A DNA stretch of 40,059 nucleotides. It comes from a bacterium (GTDB lineage: Bacteria; Krumholzibacteriota; Krumholzibacteriia; LZORAL124-64-63). Position 1 is the first letter of the stretch. Every line of letters begins with the position of its first letter. Of this stretch, positions 23,405 to 31,178 are shown in pieces. Location: the NCBI GenBank assembly GCA_003353795.1, contig PIVY01000020.1, positions 1 through 40,059 on the forward strand, written 5' to 3'. Made by a program: the position numbers and the translations under genes. The notes below the pieces were generated by a model, which saw only the letters and a list, made by a program, of their open reading frames with translations, was not told the DNA's origin and searched no databases.

Positions 23405-24769
23405 ATGGCTTTGAAGAGCTTCCACGGTGGCGTTCACCCCCCCGAATACAAGGAACTGACCGAGGACAAGTCGTTGGAGGTCATGCCTCTGCCGGCGGAG
23501 ATCTTCGTTCCGCTGGGCCAGCACCTCGGCAAACCGGCCAATTCGCTGGTGAAGAAGGGCGAATACGTCCGTCGTGGACAGGTGCTGGCGGAGAGTTCGG
23601 GTTTCATCTCCGCGCCCGTCCATAGCCCCGCGAGCGGTAAGTTCGTCAAGATGCTCAAGGGACCGGTGGTGGGCGGCACCACCGCCGACATCCTGCTGAT
23701 CAAGCCCGGCGAGCCCGACCCGCCCAAGGAAGGCGAGGAAGGTGCGCCGGTCGACAGCAGCCCGATGCTCCTGGAGCCGTACCGCCTCGAGATGGTCAGC
23801 GGCGAGCAGATCATCGAACGGGTCCGCGAGGCCGGGATCGTGGGGCAGGGGGGCGCGGCGTTCCCCACCGCGGTGAAGCTCTCGCCGCCGCCCGACAAGC
23901 CCATCGACTGGATGATCATCAACGCGGCGGAGTGCGAGCCCTACCTCACCCGCGACTACCGCCTCATGCTCGAGCGCACCGACGACCTTATCGACGGCAT
24001 CCTGCTCATCGGCAAGGCGCTGGGCGAGACGGTCAACCTGGGTATCGGCATCGAGAACAACAAGCCGGAGGCCATCCAGGCGCTCCGCGAGGGCGTCGTG
24101 CGGCGGGCGGTCCAGATCGAGGTCTTCGAGCTGAAGACCAAGTATCCCCAGGGCGGCGAGAAGATGCTCATCGACGCGGCGCTGGGTCGCAAGGTGCCCC
24201 CCGGCGCGCTGCCCATGGAGGTGGGCTGCGTGATCCAGAATGTGGGCACGGCCCTGGCGATCCGTGATGCGGTGCTGGGCGGCGAGGTTCCAGCCACGGC
24301 CACGCTCACGGTGAGCGGCCTCGGTATCAATGAGCCCCGAAATCTTCAGGTGCCCATCGGCACGCCGCTGCGCGAGGTCATCGCCTACTGCGGCGGCGCC
24401 AACGAGAAGGCGCGTCGCGTGGTGGTGGGCGGCCCCATGATGGGCTTCGCCGCCTACAGCCTCGATGCGCCGGTGGTCAAGGCCACCAGCGGCATCCTGG
24501 TGCTGACCGAAGAGGAGCTGAAGGCGCCGCCGGAGACCGCGTGCGTCAACTGCGGCAAGTGCGCCGAGGCCTGCCCCGTGAACCTGCTGCCCTTCCGGCT
24601 GCTGAAGCTGGCCAAGGCCGGCCGCTGGGAAGACACGCGCGACCTCGGCATCGAGGTCTGCATGGAGTGCGGCACCTGCGCCTTCACCTGCCCCGCGCAC
24701 AAGCCGCTGGTGCAGTACCTCCGACTCGGCAAGAAGAACGTCCGCAACCTCCCCCGGAAGGAAAGCTGA
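23405..24769 (+). CDS. rnfC: Rnf complex subunit RnfC
   Basis: The 454-residue cytoplasmic subunit carries NADH/FMN sites and two [4Fe-4S] clusters. FHGGVHPPEYKELT opens the barrel-sandwich domain, GIVGQGGAAFPTAVKL is the FMN/NAD loop, INAAECEPYLTRDYRLM is the SLBB-like signature, and the clusters are CVNCGKCAEACP and CMECGTCAFTCP near the C-terminus. The length is at the short end of the family, without the Ala/Lys-rich tail of proteobacterial RnfC. AGGAG at 23391-23395 lies 9 bases from the ATG. It is the first gene of the operon and is followed 3 bases later by rnfD. Confidence 0.97.
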   Translation: MALKSFHGGVHPPEYKELTEDKSLEVMPLPAEIFVPLGQHLGKPANSLVKKGEYVRRGQVLAESSGFISAPVHSPASGKFVKMLKGPVVGGTTADILLIKPGEPDPPKEGEEGAPVDSSPMLLEPYRLEMVSGEQIIERVREAGIVGQGGAAFPTAVKLSPPPDKPIDWMIINAAECEPYLTRDYRLMLERTDDLIDGILLIGKALGETVNLGIGIENNKPEAIQALREGVVRRAVQIEVFELKTKYPQGGEKMLIDAALGRKVPPGALPMEVGCVIQNVGTALAIRDAVLGGEVPATATLTVSGLGINEPRNLQVPIGTPLREVIAYCGGANEKARRVVVGGPMMGFAAYSLDAPVVKATSGILVLTEEELKAPPETACVNCGKCAEACPVNLLPFRLLKLAKAGRWEDTRDLGIEVCMECGTCAFTCPAHKPLVQYLRLGKKNVRNLPRKES

Positions 24770-24772
24770 CTC

Positions 24773-25786
24773 ATGGCCGACGAGAGCAGCGTGGTCGATG
24801 GAGCGAAGAAGGGCGTCGCGTTGAAGGCGGTCAGCGAGGGCAACCTCGAACTGGTCACCTCGCCGCATTCCCATTTCGGCTGGACCACCTCGCGCATCAT
24901 GTGGACGGTGACCATCGCGTTGTTACCGTCGCTGGGAGCGGGCATTTTCTACTTCGGACCCCTGGCGCTCGTGCCGGTCATCGGCGCCATCGTGGGCGCC
25001 GTGGGCTGCGAGTGGGTGGTCGGTCGCATCAACAAGAAGGCCGATACCGTTCCGGACGGCAGCGCCTTCCTCACCGGGCTGTTGCTCGGCCTGATCCTGC
25101 CGCCCGGATTCTCGCCGCTGCATGCGGTGCTGGGCGGCGTGGTGGCCGTGGGTCTGGGCAAGGCGGTGTTCGGCGGCCTCGGCGACAACATCTTCAATCC
25201 GGCGCTGGTGGGCCGGGCCTTCCTGCAGGCCAGCTTTCCTGCCGGCATGACCGACTGGTCCACGGCGGTCACCCGGGTGGACGCGGTGAGCCAGGCCACG
25301 CCGCTGGGGCTGTTCAAGTTCGGCGAGCCGAGCCAGTTCCTGGGCGATATCACCACCAGCAAGCTTCTGCTCGGCAACGTGGGCGGCTGCATCGGCGAGA
25401 CCAGTTCGCTGGCCATCATCGTGGGCGCGGCGATCCTGCTGGTCACCAGGGTGGCCCACTGGCGGATCATGGGCTCCATGCTGCTGGGCGGCGTGGTATT
25501 CAGCGGCGCCTTCTCGCTGCTGGGCGTCGGCCCCGGTCCGTTGTTCGACATCCTCTCGGGCGGCTTCCTCTTCGGCGCCGTGTTCATGGCCACCGACTAC
25601 GTCACCAGCCCGAACACCACGCGCGGGCAGTACGTCTTTGGCGCCGGCATCGCGCTGCTGACGATCCTGATTCGCCGCTTCGGCGGTCTGCCTGAGGGCG
25701 TCATGTACTCGATCCTGCTCATGAACGCGGCGGTGCCGCTGATCAACCGGGTGACCCGTCCCCGGATCTTCGGAGCGACGTCATGA
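24773..25786 (+). CDS. rnfD: Rnf complex subunit RnfD
   Basis: The 337-residue protein is the NqrB-like membrane subunit with 9-10 helices. SPHSHFGWTTSRIMW starts the first helix, GDNIFNPALVGRAFL is the conserved loop, and DAVSQATPLG (about 170-179) holds Thr176, the expected covalent FMN attachment site. The family motif is usually SGAT; here it reads SQAT. The segment FMATDYVTSPNT is the conserved late helix. It should carry riboflavin/FMN and part of the ion path. The stop overlaps rnfG by ATGA. Confidence 0.96.
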   Translation: MADESSVVDGAKKGVALKAVSEGNLELVTSPHSHFGWTTSRIMWTVTIALLPSLGAGIFYFGPLALVPVIGAIVGAVGCEWVVGRINKKADTVPDGSAFLTGLLLGLILPPGFSPLHAVLGGVVAVGLGKAVFGGLGDNIFNPALVGRAFLQASFPAGMTDWSTAVTRVDAVSQATPLGLFKFGEPSQFLGDITTSKLLLGNVGGCIGETSSLAIIVGAAILLVTRVAHWRIMGSMLLGGVVFSGAFSLLGVGPGPLFDILSGGFLFGAVFMATDYVTSPNTTRGQYVFGAGIALLTILIRRFGGLPEGVMYSILLMNAAVPLINRVTRPRIFGATS

Positions 25787-26439
25787 AGATCACGCTGCAC
25801 ATGCTGGCCACACTGATCGTGGTGGGAATGCTGTCGGGCGGCGCGCTCTCGCTGGTCAACGACCACGCCGCCCCGCTGATCGCCGAGAATGAGAGGAAGG
25901 AACGCGACGCGGCCATCGCCTTCCTCGTGCCGGGCGGCACGCCCACCGAGATGGTCAATGCCGAGGGCCTGACGGCCTGGGAGGTCCTCAACGGCGAGAC
26001 CTCGCTCGGCTGGGTGATCCAGTACGCCGGCATCGGATTCCAGGCGGAGATCAAGACCATGATCGCGCTGGATTCCGAGCGCAAGGACGTGCGCGGGGTC
26101 ATGGTGATCACCGACTCGGAGACGCCGGGTCTGGGCACCTGGATCCGCCTCAGCGGCGAGCAGAAGGAGGCGCTCCTGGCCTCCGATTCGCGCGACTTGG
26201 GCGACGAGGTCGGCATTGCTCAGAACTTCCCGCTGCAGTTCTTCGGCTTCGGCGGCGGGCAGCACCTGTCGGCAGCAGGCGACCTCAAGGTGGTCAAGGG
26301 CAAGACGCGGGCCCAGCTGGGAACCAGCGAGGTCCAGGCCATCACCGCGGCCACCATCAGTTCGGTGGCCGTGACCGACATCGTCAACGCGGCGGTCATC
26401 AAGCTCGACCGGTTGCTCGCCGGCCAGGGAGGTGTCTAG
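25783..26439 (+). CDS. rnfG: Rnf complex subunit RnfG
   Basis: The 218-residue subunit has a single N-terminal membrane helix (HMLATLIVVGMLSGGALSLV) and an FMN-binding domain outside the membrane. GVMVITDSETPGLGT is the NqrC/RnfG signature, and VQAITAATISSVAV (about 184-197) includes Thr191, the likely covalent FMN site. The usual SGAT reads TAAT. ApbE, encoded downstream, would attach the FMN. It overlaps rnfD by 4 bases and abuts rnfE with no gap. Confidence 0.95.
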   Translation: MKITLHMLATLIVVGMLSGGALSLVNDHAAPLIAENERKERDAAIAFLVPGGTPTEMVNAEGLTAWEVLNGETSLGWVIQYAGIGFQAEIKTMIALDSERKDVRGVMVITDSETPGLGTWIRLSGEQKEALLASDSRDLGDEVGIAQNFPLQFFGFGGGQHLSAAGDLKVVKGKTRAQLGTSEVQAITAATISSVAVTDIVNAAVIKLDRLLAGQGGV

Positions 26440-27099
26440 ATGGCGAAGAAGCAGACACCCATCGGGACCGAGTTCATGAAGGGGCTGTGGGACCAGAACC
26501 CGGTCCTCAAGGCCCTGCTCGGATTGTGTCCCACGCTGGCGGTGACCACCTCGGCCATGAACGGCGTGGGCATGGGCGTGGCCACCACCTTCGTGCTGGT
26601 GTGCGCCAGCCTGCTGATCTCGCTGGTGCGCAAGGCCATCCCCACCCAGGTGCGCATCGCCAGCTTCATCGTGGTGATCGCCACCTTCGTCACCATCGTC
26701 GACCTGGAGATGAAGGCCCTTTTCCCGGCCATGAGCAAGAGCCTGGGCGCGTTCATCCCGCTCATCGTGGTGAACTGCCTGATCCTGGGCCGGCAGGAAG
26801 CCTTCGCGTCGAAGAACAACCCGTTCCGTTCCATCGTCGACGCGGTGGGTATGGGCCTGGGCTTCACGCTGACCCTCACCGTCCTCGGAGCCGTGCGCGA
26901 GTTGCTGGGCAACCGCACCATGTTCGGCTTCCAGGTGCTGCCCGACGCCTTCGAGCCCTGGATCGTGATGATCCTGCCTGCGGGCGCGTTCCTGACCCTG
27001 GGCTTCATGCTCGGGGCGGTCAACACCATCACGCACCGGCGTGAGCAGGCCGCCATCGCGACTCGCCGCGCCGCCTCGCTCACCGTGAAGGAGGCCTGA
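26440..27099 (+). CDS. rnfE: Rnf complex subunit RnfE
   Basis: The 219-residue membrane protein has six helices of the RnfA/RnfE/NqrD/NqrE type. EFMKGLWDQNPVLKALLGLC followed by PTLAVTTSAMNGVGMG is the typical N-terminus, and FIPLIVVNCLILGRQEAFAS contains the conserved Cys that, with that of RnfA, holds an intramembrane [2Fe-2S] cluster in this family. It begins directly after the rnfG stop. The end is slightly longer than that of rnfA. Confidence 0.95.
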   Translation: MAKKQTPIGTEFMKGLWDQNPVLKALLGLCPTLAVTTSAMNGVGMGVATTFVLVCASLLISLVRKAIPTQVRIASFIVVIATFVTIVDLEMKALFPAMSKSLGAFIPLIVVNCLILGRQEAFASKNNPFRSIVDAVGMGLGFTLTLTVLGAVRELLGNRTMFGFQVLPDAFEPWIVMILPAGAFLTLGFMLGAVNTITHRREQAAIATRRAASLTVKEA

Positions 27100-27101
27100 C
27101 C

Positions 27102-27677
27102 GTGGAACTCTTCGGCATCTTCATCACGGCGACCTTGATCAACAACTTCGTGCTGGCGCAGTTTCTCGGGATCTGCCCCTTCGTGGGAGTCTCGGGCAAG
27201 CTGAGTTCGGCCACCAGCATGGGCATGGCCACCACCTTCGTGATGGTCATGGCCACCCTGGTGACCTACCTGATCCAGCACCTCATCCTCGAGCCGCTGG
27301 GGCTCGGGTTCCTGCAGACCGTGGCGTTCATCCTGGTGATCGCCTCGCTGGTGCAGTTCGTGGAGATGGTCATCAAGAAGGTGTCGACGCCGCTGTACCG
27401 CGCGCTGGGCATCTTCCTGCCGCTGATCACCACCAACTGCGCCATCATGGGCCTCTGCCTCTTCGCGGTCATGAAGGACTACTCGTTCCTCCAGAGCCTC
27501 ATCTACGCCCTGGGCGCCGGCGCCGGCTTCACCCTGGCCATCGTGCTCATGGCGGGCATCCGCGAGGAACTGGAACTGGCCGACGTGCCGCGCGCGCTGC
27601 AGGGCGCAGGCATCACCATGGTGGTGGCGGGTATCATGGCCCTGGGATTCATGGGTTTCGCAGGCATGAAGTTCTAG
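27102..27677 (+). CDS. rnfA: Rnf complex subunit RnfA
   Basis: The 191-residue subunit is a six-helix protein related to RnfE but inverted in the membrane. NNFVLAQFLGICPFVGVSGK and FLPLITTNCAIMGLCLF are the two family signatures with the cluster-binding Cys residues. It starts at a GTG two bases after the rnfE stop, and its stop is followed by a 25-base gap with a good AAAGGAG for the next gene. Together with RnfE it forms the core of the ion pump. Confidence 0.96.
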   Translation: MELFGIFITATLINNFVLAQFLGICPFVGVSGKLSSATSMGMATTFVMVMATLVTYLIQHLILEPLGLGFLQTVAFILVIASLVQFVEMVIKKVSTPLYRALGIFLPLITTNCAIMGLCLFAVMKDYSFLQSLIYALGAGAGFTLAIVLMAGIREELELADVPRALQGAGITMVVAGIMALGFMGFAGMKF

Positions 27678-27702
27678 CGCGTTGCGCAAAGGAGACTGAC
27701 CG

Positions 27703-28434
27703 ATGATCGACCGGCGATCCTTCCTCAAGAACGCACTCCTCGGTGGAGCGGCCTTCGGGGCCGGCCTCAAGCTGGGCGGTGCCTTCGATGCCACCACCGG
27801 CGGCCGCGTGATCCTGCACGGATTCGTGCCCGCCGACGAGACCGCGGTCCGCGGTGTCCTCGACGCCTTCCTGGCCCTGGACGGGCGCAGCCTGCCGGCG
27901 CCCCAGGTGGACGCGCCTGCGGCCTGGCGCCGCGCCGTGGCCGGCTCGTTGCAGCAGGCCGCCGACCGCTACGTTCGCGGCGGCGACCGTCAGTTCACCG
28001 TCCAGGTCGTGCGCCTCGACGAGACGTTGCCTGCCGATCTCATGCTGCAGCAGGAAGGCCGAGTCCTCGATCCGCAGAGCGCGTTCGGTCGCAACCTTCT
28101 CGAGCAGCGCGACAGTCTGCGTGGCCGCGACGCCGCCGTCGCCGTGAGCTGCCGCCTGGAGACCCGCCCTGATGCTCTGGCCGGCCATCGTGTCCTGGTG
28201 ATCGAGAACGAGAACGGCGAGTACGACCGTGTGGCCCTCGACGGCGCCACCCGTCGCCTAGAACTGGCCGGCCCGGCGGGTAAGACCAGCGTCCTGCTCG
28301 ACGCCGATGGCGCCCGCGTGATCGGCGCCAGCTGCCGCCACGCCACCTGCCGGTTGCAGGGCGCCGTGGCGCGGCCCGGAGAACTGATCGCCTGCGCGCC
28401 CAACCGGCTGGTGCTGCGGGTGGAAACCGCGTAG
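27703..28434 (+). CDS. Exported NusG-domain-II protein in the rnf operon
   Basis: The 243-residue protein begins with a twin-arginine signal (DRRSFLKNALLGGAAFGAG), so it is probably exported folded. Residues about 35-195 are a region I do not recognise. Residues about 195-243 are a NusG domain II-like unit: a short beta strand, SCRHATCRLQGAVARPG with two Cys six apart, then ACAPNRLVLRVE. Such domains, unrelated in role to transcription factor NusG, occur alone or in exported proteins near flavin-dependent envelope redox genes. Lying between rnfA and apbE suggests a part in electron transfer, flavin handling or assembly of the extracytoplasmic side of Rnf. The Cys pair could be redox-active. 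Function is not established. Confidence 0.7.
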   Translation: MIDRRSFLKNALLGGAAFGAGLKLGGAFDATTGGRVILHGFVPADETAVRGVLDAFLALDGRSLPAPQVDAPAAWRRAVAGSLQQAADRYVRGGDRQFTVQVVRLDETLPADLMLQQEGRVLDPQSAFGRNLLEQRDSLRGRDAAVAVSCRLETRPDALAGHRVLVIENENGEYDRVALDGATRRLELAGPAGKTSVLLDADGARVIGASCRHATCRLQGAVARPGELIACAPNRLVLRVETA

Positions 28435-28437
28435 GTC

Positions 28438-29439
28438 GTGGCGAACGGTCGCGACCACGTAGACGCCGATATCGGCTCGTTGCGGACGGGCCTCCTGGTC
28501 CTCGTCGTCTGCCTGCTGGCAGGACTGGTGACCAGCCGACTGATTCGCCGCGACGCCGAGCCCGAGGTCCACACCGTCTCGCGGCCGGCCATGGGAACGC
28601 TGGTCCAGGTCAGCCTTCCCGCCGCGGACCAGCCGGCGGCGCGAGCAGCGCAGGCGGCTCTGGCCGAGGTGACTCGTATCGACTCGCTCTTCTCCTGGCG
28701 CCTGCCGCCTCCGGCGCAGACGCCGCCCGAGGAACGGTCGCGCGAACGCGGCGAGGTGCTGGAAACGGGCCTCGAGGTGCAGCGCTGGAGTCGCGGCGCG
28801 TTCGACGTGAGGCTCATGCCGCTGGTGGCCCTCTGGGGCTTCGACGGCAATGAGCCGACGGTGCCCGACGCCGCTGTCCTGCAGGAGGCGGTGTACCGGC
28901 TCCGGAAGCGGGGTGTGCCGGCGGACGTGGCCGAACTGGAATCGCGGCCCGAGGAGCTCCATTTCGGAGCCTGGGCCAAGGGATACGCGGTGGATCGGGC
29001 CCTGTCCGTCCTTCGCGAGATGGGGCAGCCGGCGGCCCTGGTCAACGCCGGCGGCGAGGTCCGCGGCTACGGCCGCGACTGGATGGTGGGCGTGCAGGAA
29101 CCGCGCCTGCCCGGAGCCCTGGCGGCCCGCCTTCGCCCCGGCGACATGGCGGTGGCCACCAGCGGCGACTACGAGCAGTATTTTGAGCAGGATGGCGAGC
29201 GCTATCATCACCTGCTCGACCCGCGCGACGGCCGTCCGGCCCGCGGCTGTCGCAGCGTGACGATCGTGGCGCGGACCTGCGCTCGCGCCGATGCCCTGGC
29301 CACGGCCGTGTTCGTGCTGGGGCCGGAAGATGGAATCGACCTGATCGAAAGCCTGCCTCACGTCGAGGGCCTCATCATCGACGCGGCGGGCGAACGGCAC
29401 GACAGTTCTGGACTGGACGCGTACCTGGATCACCACTGA
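28438..29439 (+). CDS. apbE: FAD:protein FMN transferase ApbE
   Basis: The 333-residue protein has one N-terminal membrane helix (GLLVLVVCLLAGLVTS) and a periplasmic ApbE domain. SRPAMGTLVQVSL, RGAFDVRLMPLVALWGF, LHFGAWAKGYAVD, LVNAGGEVRGYG, VATSGDYEQYF and HHLLDPRDGRPA are the family motifs in order, including the Asp/Thr metal-binding segment near ADALATAVFVLG. It transfers FMN from FAD to the Thr of RnfD and RnfG. The GTG start lies 3 bases after the previous stop, implying coupling. There is no lipobox, unlike many ApbE proteins. Confidence 0.94.
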   Translation: MANGRDHVDADIGSLRTGLLVLVVCLLAGLVTSRLIRRDAEPEVHTVSRPAMGTLVQVSLPAADQPAARAAQAALAEVTRIDSLFSWRLPPPAQTPPEERSRERGEVLETGLEVQRWSRGAFDVRLMPLVALWGFDGNEPTVPDAAVLQEAVYRLRKRGVPADVAELESRPEELHFGAWAKGYAVDRALSVLREMGQPAALVNAGGEVRGYGRDWMVGVQEPRLPGALAARLRPGDMAVATSGDYEQYFEQDGERYHHLLDPRDGRPARGCRSVTIVARTCARADALATAVFVLGPEDGIDLIESLPHVEGLIIDAAGERHDSSGLDAYLDHH

Positions 29440-29501
29440 TCGGGACGCTCTCGGATACCGGTCGACCGCACGTGTGATCGACCATTCAGGAGGATCGCAA
29501 C

Positions 29502-30353
29502 ATGAGCGCCCTCGCGTTGTCACTCATGGCCATGGGAGGCCTCGGAGCCTTCTTCGCCGCCGCTCTCGCCATCGCCGATAAGAAGCTGCGCGTGGAGGAA
29601 GACCCACGCATCGGCATGGTGAACGACGCCCTGCCCGGCGCCAACTGTGGCGCCTGTGGCTACGCCGGTTGCGCCGGTTATGCCGAGGCGGTGGCCACCG
29701 AGGACGAATCGATCACCAAGTGCCCCGTCGGTGGCCAGGACGTCATCGACGACGTGGCGCTGATCATGGGTGTGGAAGCCGGTGCGGCGGTGAAGCACGT
29801 GGTGCGGCTCATGTGCCGCGGCACCGCGTCCCTGGCTCGCGACAAGGCCGCCTACGAGGGCCCCACCAATTGCGCCGTCCAGGACCTCGTCTCCGGCGGC
29901 GGCAAGGCCTGCCAGTGGGGTTGCCTCGGCGGCGGCGACTGCGTCGACGTGTGCGACTTCGGTGCTCTCGAGATGGGTCCCGACGGATTGCCAGTGGTCT
30001 TCGACGACCTCTGCACCGCCTGCTCGGCCTGCGTCACCGCCTGTCCTCGCGACCTCTTCGAGTTGCACCCGGTGGACCGTGAGTTCTTCGTGTTCTGCAA
30101 GAGCCACGACGATCCCAAGACCGCCAAGGCCGTGTGCGACGTGTCCTGTACCGGTTGTGGCATCTGCGCCCGCAAGAGCGAGGGCGCCATCACCATGATG
30201 GACAGCCTGGCGGTGATCGACCACGCGGCGGTCGATCCGGGTATCATTCCGCTGGAGAAGTGCAAGTCCGGCGCCATCGGCTGGCTGCACCCCGACAAGC
30301 ACCAGCTGGCGGAACTGGTGCAGCCGGCCCCCGAGGCCAAGCCTGAGGACTGA
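29502..30353 (+). CDS. rnfB: Rnf complex ferredoxin-type subunit RnfB
   Basis: The 283-residue subunit has an N-terminal membrane anchor and several iron-sulfur sites. GANCGACGYAGCAGYAEAV with a later KCP is the N-terminal cluster. CQWGCLGGGDCVDVC and CTACSACVTACP form a ferredoxin-like pair. CDVSCTGCGICARKSEGAI supplies four Cys for another site, but the usual final Cys-Pro is Ser-Glu, and the second half of that last pair keeps only one Cys (EKCKSGAI). So about four clusters, rather than the larger numbers in some RnfB, are likely. It accepts electrons from ferredoxin. AGGAGG precedes the ATG by 8 bases. Its position after apbE, apart from the other subunits, is unusual. Confidence 0.95.
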   Translation: MSALALSLMAMGGLGAFFAAALAIADKKLRVEEDPRIGMVNDALPGANCGACGYAGCAGYAEAVATEDESITKCPVGGQDVIDDVALIMGVEAGAAVKHVVRLMCRGTASLARDKAAYEGPTNCAVQDLVSGGGKACQWGCLGGGDCVDVCDFGALEMGPDGLPVVFDDLCTACSACVTACPRDLFELHPVDREFFVFCKSHDDPKTAKAVCDVSCTGCGICARKSEGAITMMDSLAVIDHAAVDPGIIPLEKCKSGAIGWLHPDKHQLAELVQPAPEAKPED

Positions 30354-30862
30354 TGAGCGAGCCCATGACCAACGACCTGCATGGCGAGAACCTGGAAGAG
30401 GAAGGCGTCGTCCTGGCGGTCGAACCCGCCGCCGCCGATGCGCCCGCCTCGGCACGGGTGCGCCTGCTCGCCGGCGAGCATTGCGAGGGCTGTCCGGCCA
30501 GCGCCATGTGCCGTCCCGAGACCGGCGACCGTCGGATCATGGAGGTGGCCGACCCGCTGGGCGTGGCCGTGGGCGACAGGGTGCGCGTGACCGTGCCCGG
30601 CGGCGCCGTGTTGCGGGCCTCGTTCCTGGTCTACGGACTGCCGCTCCTGCTCCTGCTCCTTGGCGTGTGGCTGGGCACCCGGATCTGGGCTCCCGAGGTG
30701 GCGCTGCGCGACCTGTGGTCGTTCCTCCTGGGCGCCGGCATGGCGGGCGCCGCGGTACCCCTGGTGAAGCGAACCGTGGAGCGAACCGAGACCGCCGGCG
30801 GACCCATGCTGGCAGCGCGGATCACGGCCCGGGTCACCGAAGCGCTGGAAGCCGCGGAATAG
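30353..30862 (+). CDS. rseC: RseC/MucC-family membrane protein
   Basis: The 169-residue protein matches RseC. An N-terminal cytoplasmic part contains HCEGCPASAMC, the Cys-rich motif of the family, followed by VGDRVRVTVPGGAVL and two membrane helices (about 82-100 and 115-133). RseC-type proteins act with Rnf-like (Rsx) complexes to reduce the SoxR iron-sulfur sensor in enterobacteria, and the gene is often beside rnf operons. The start shares one base with the rnfB stop (TGATG), so it is translated with rnfB. It closes the operon. Confidence 0.88.
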   Translation: MSEPMTNDLHGENLEEEGVVLAVEPAAADAPASARVRLLAGEHCEGCPASAMCRPETGDRRIMEVADPLGVAVGDRVRVTVPGGAVLRASFLVYGLPLLLLLLGVWLGTRIWAPEVALRDLWSFLLGAGMAGAAVPLVKRTVERTETAGGPMLAARITARVTEALEAAE

Positions 30863-31020
30863 GCCGTCGGTCTTGACACTCCGCCCTCGATTCCCGTTCG
30901 TCACTTCAGGGAGGGGACTGGAGGCCCGGGCGGAAGTGGGCAGACCAACACGCCCCGACAGCATTTCCGCCCGGGTCCCGAAAGCCTTCCCTGACCTCCT
31001 GAATCGGTGCAAGCAGCCTA
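30863..31020. other. Gap after rseC with nested inverted repeats
   Basis: No coding signal is seen in the 316 bases between rseC and 31179. CCCGGGCGGAA (30925-30935) pairs with TTCCGCCCGGG (30965-30975) across 29 bases, inside an outer pairing of TCAGGGA (30906-30912) with TCCCTGA (30988-30994). The stack could be a 3' UTR structure or a long terminator. It is followed by the hairpin at 31021. Confidence 0.5.
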
Positions 31021-31046
31021 GGCCGGATTCCACGGGATCCGGCCTT
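31021..31046 (+). terminator. Probable terminator of the rnf operon
   Basis: GGCCGGAT (31021-31028) pairs with ATCCGGCC (31037-31044) and the stem can extend two pairs to a 4-base loop. Only TTCGCTCGT follows, a poor T tract, so termination may be partly Rho-dependent. Confidence 0.5.
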
Positions 31047-31092
31047 CGCTCGTCTGGGATCAGCCGTTCGCGTCATGGACAGCCATCGAACG

Positions 31093-31121
31093 TTGGCGCG
31101 TGCGCGATGATGCGTTAGACT
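31093..31121 (+). promoter_or_regulatory. Promoter of the DUF4136 lipoprotein gene
   Basis: TTGGCG (31093-31098) and TAGACT (31116-31121) are 17 bases apart, 57 bases before the ATG. The -10 box is the same as that at 22360. Confidence 0.55.
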
Positions 31122-31178
31122 TCCAGGCGTCAAACGGCCGCCATCGAACCGGCCAGAGCCCTTCCAGGAGGACAAGAC

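Noticed and set aside
30884-30915. TTGACA at 30884 as a promoter after rseC
   Set aside because: No acceptable -10 box lies 16-19 bases downstream, and the better promoter at 31093 explains the next gene.
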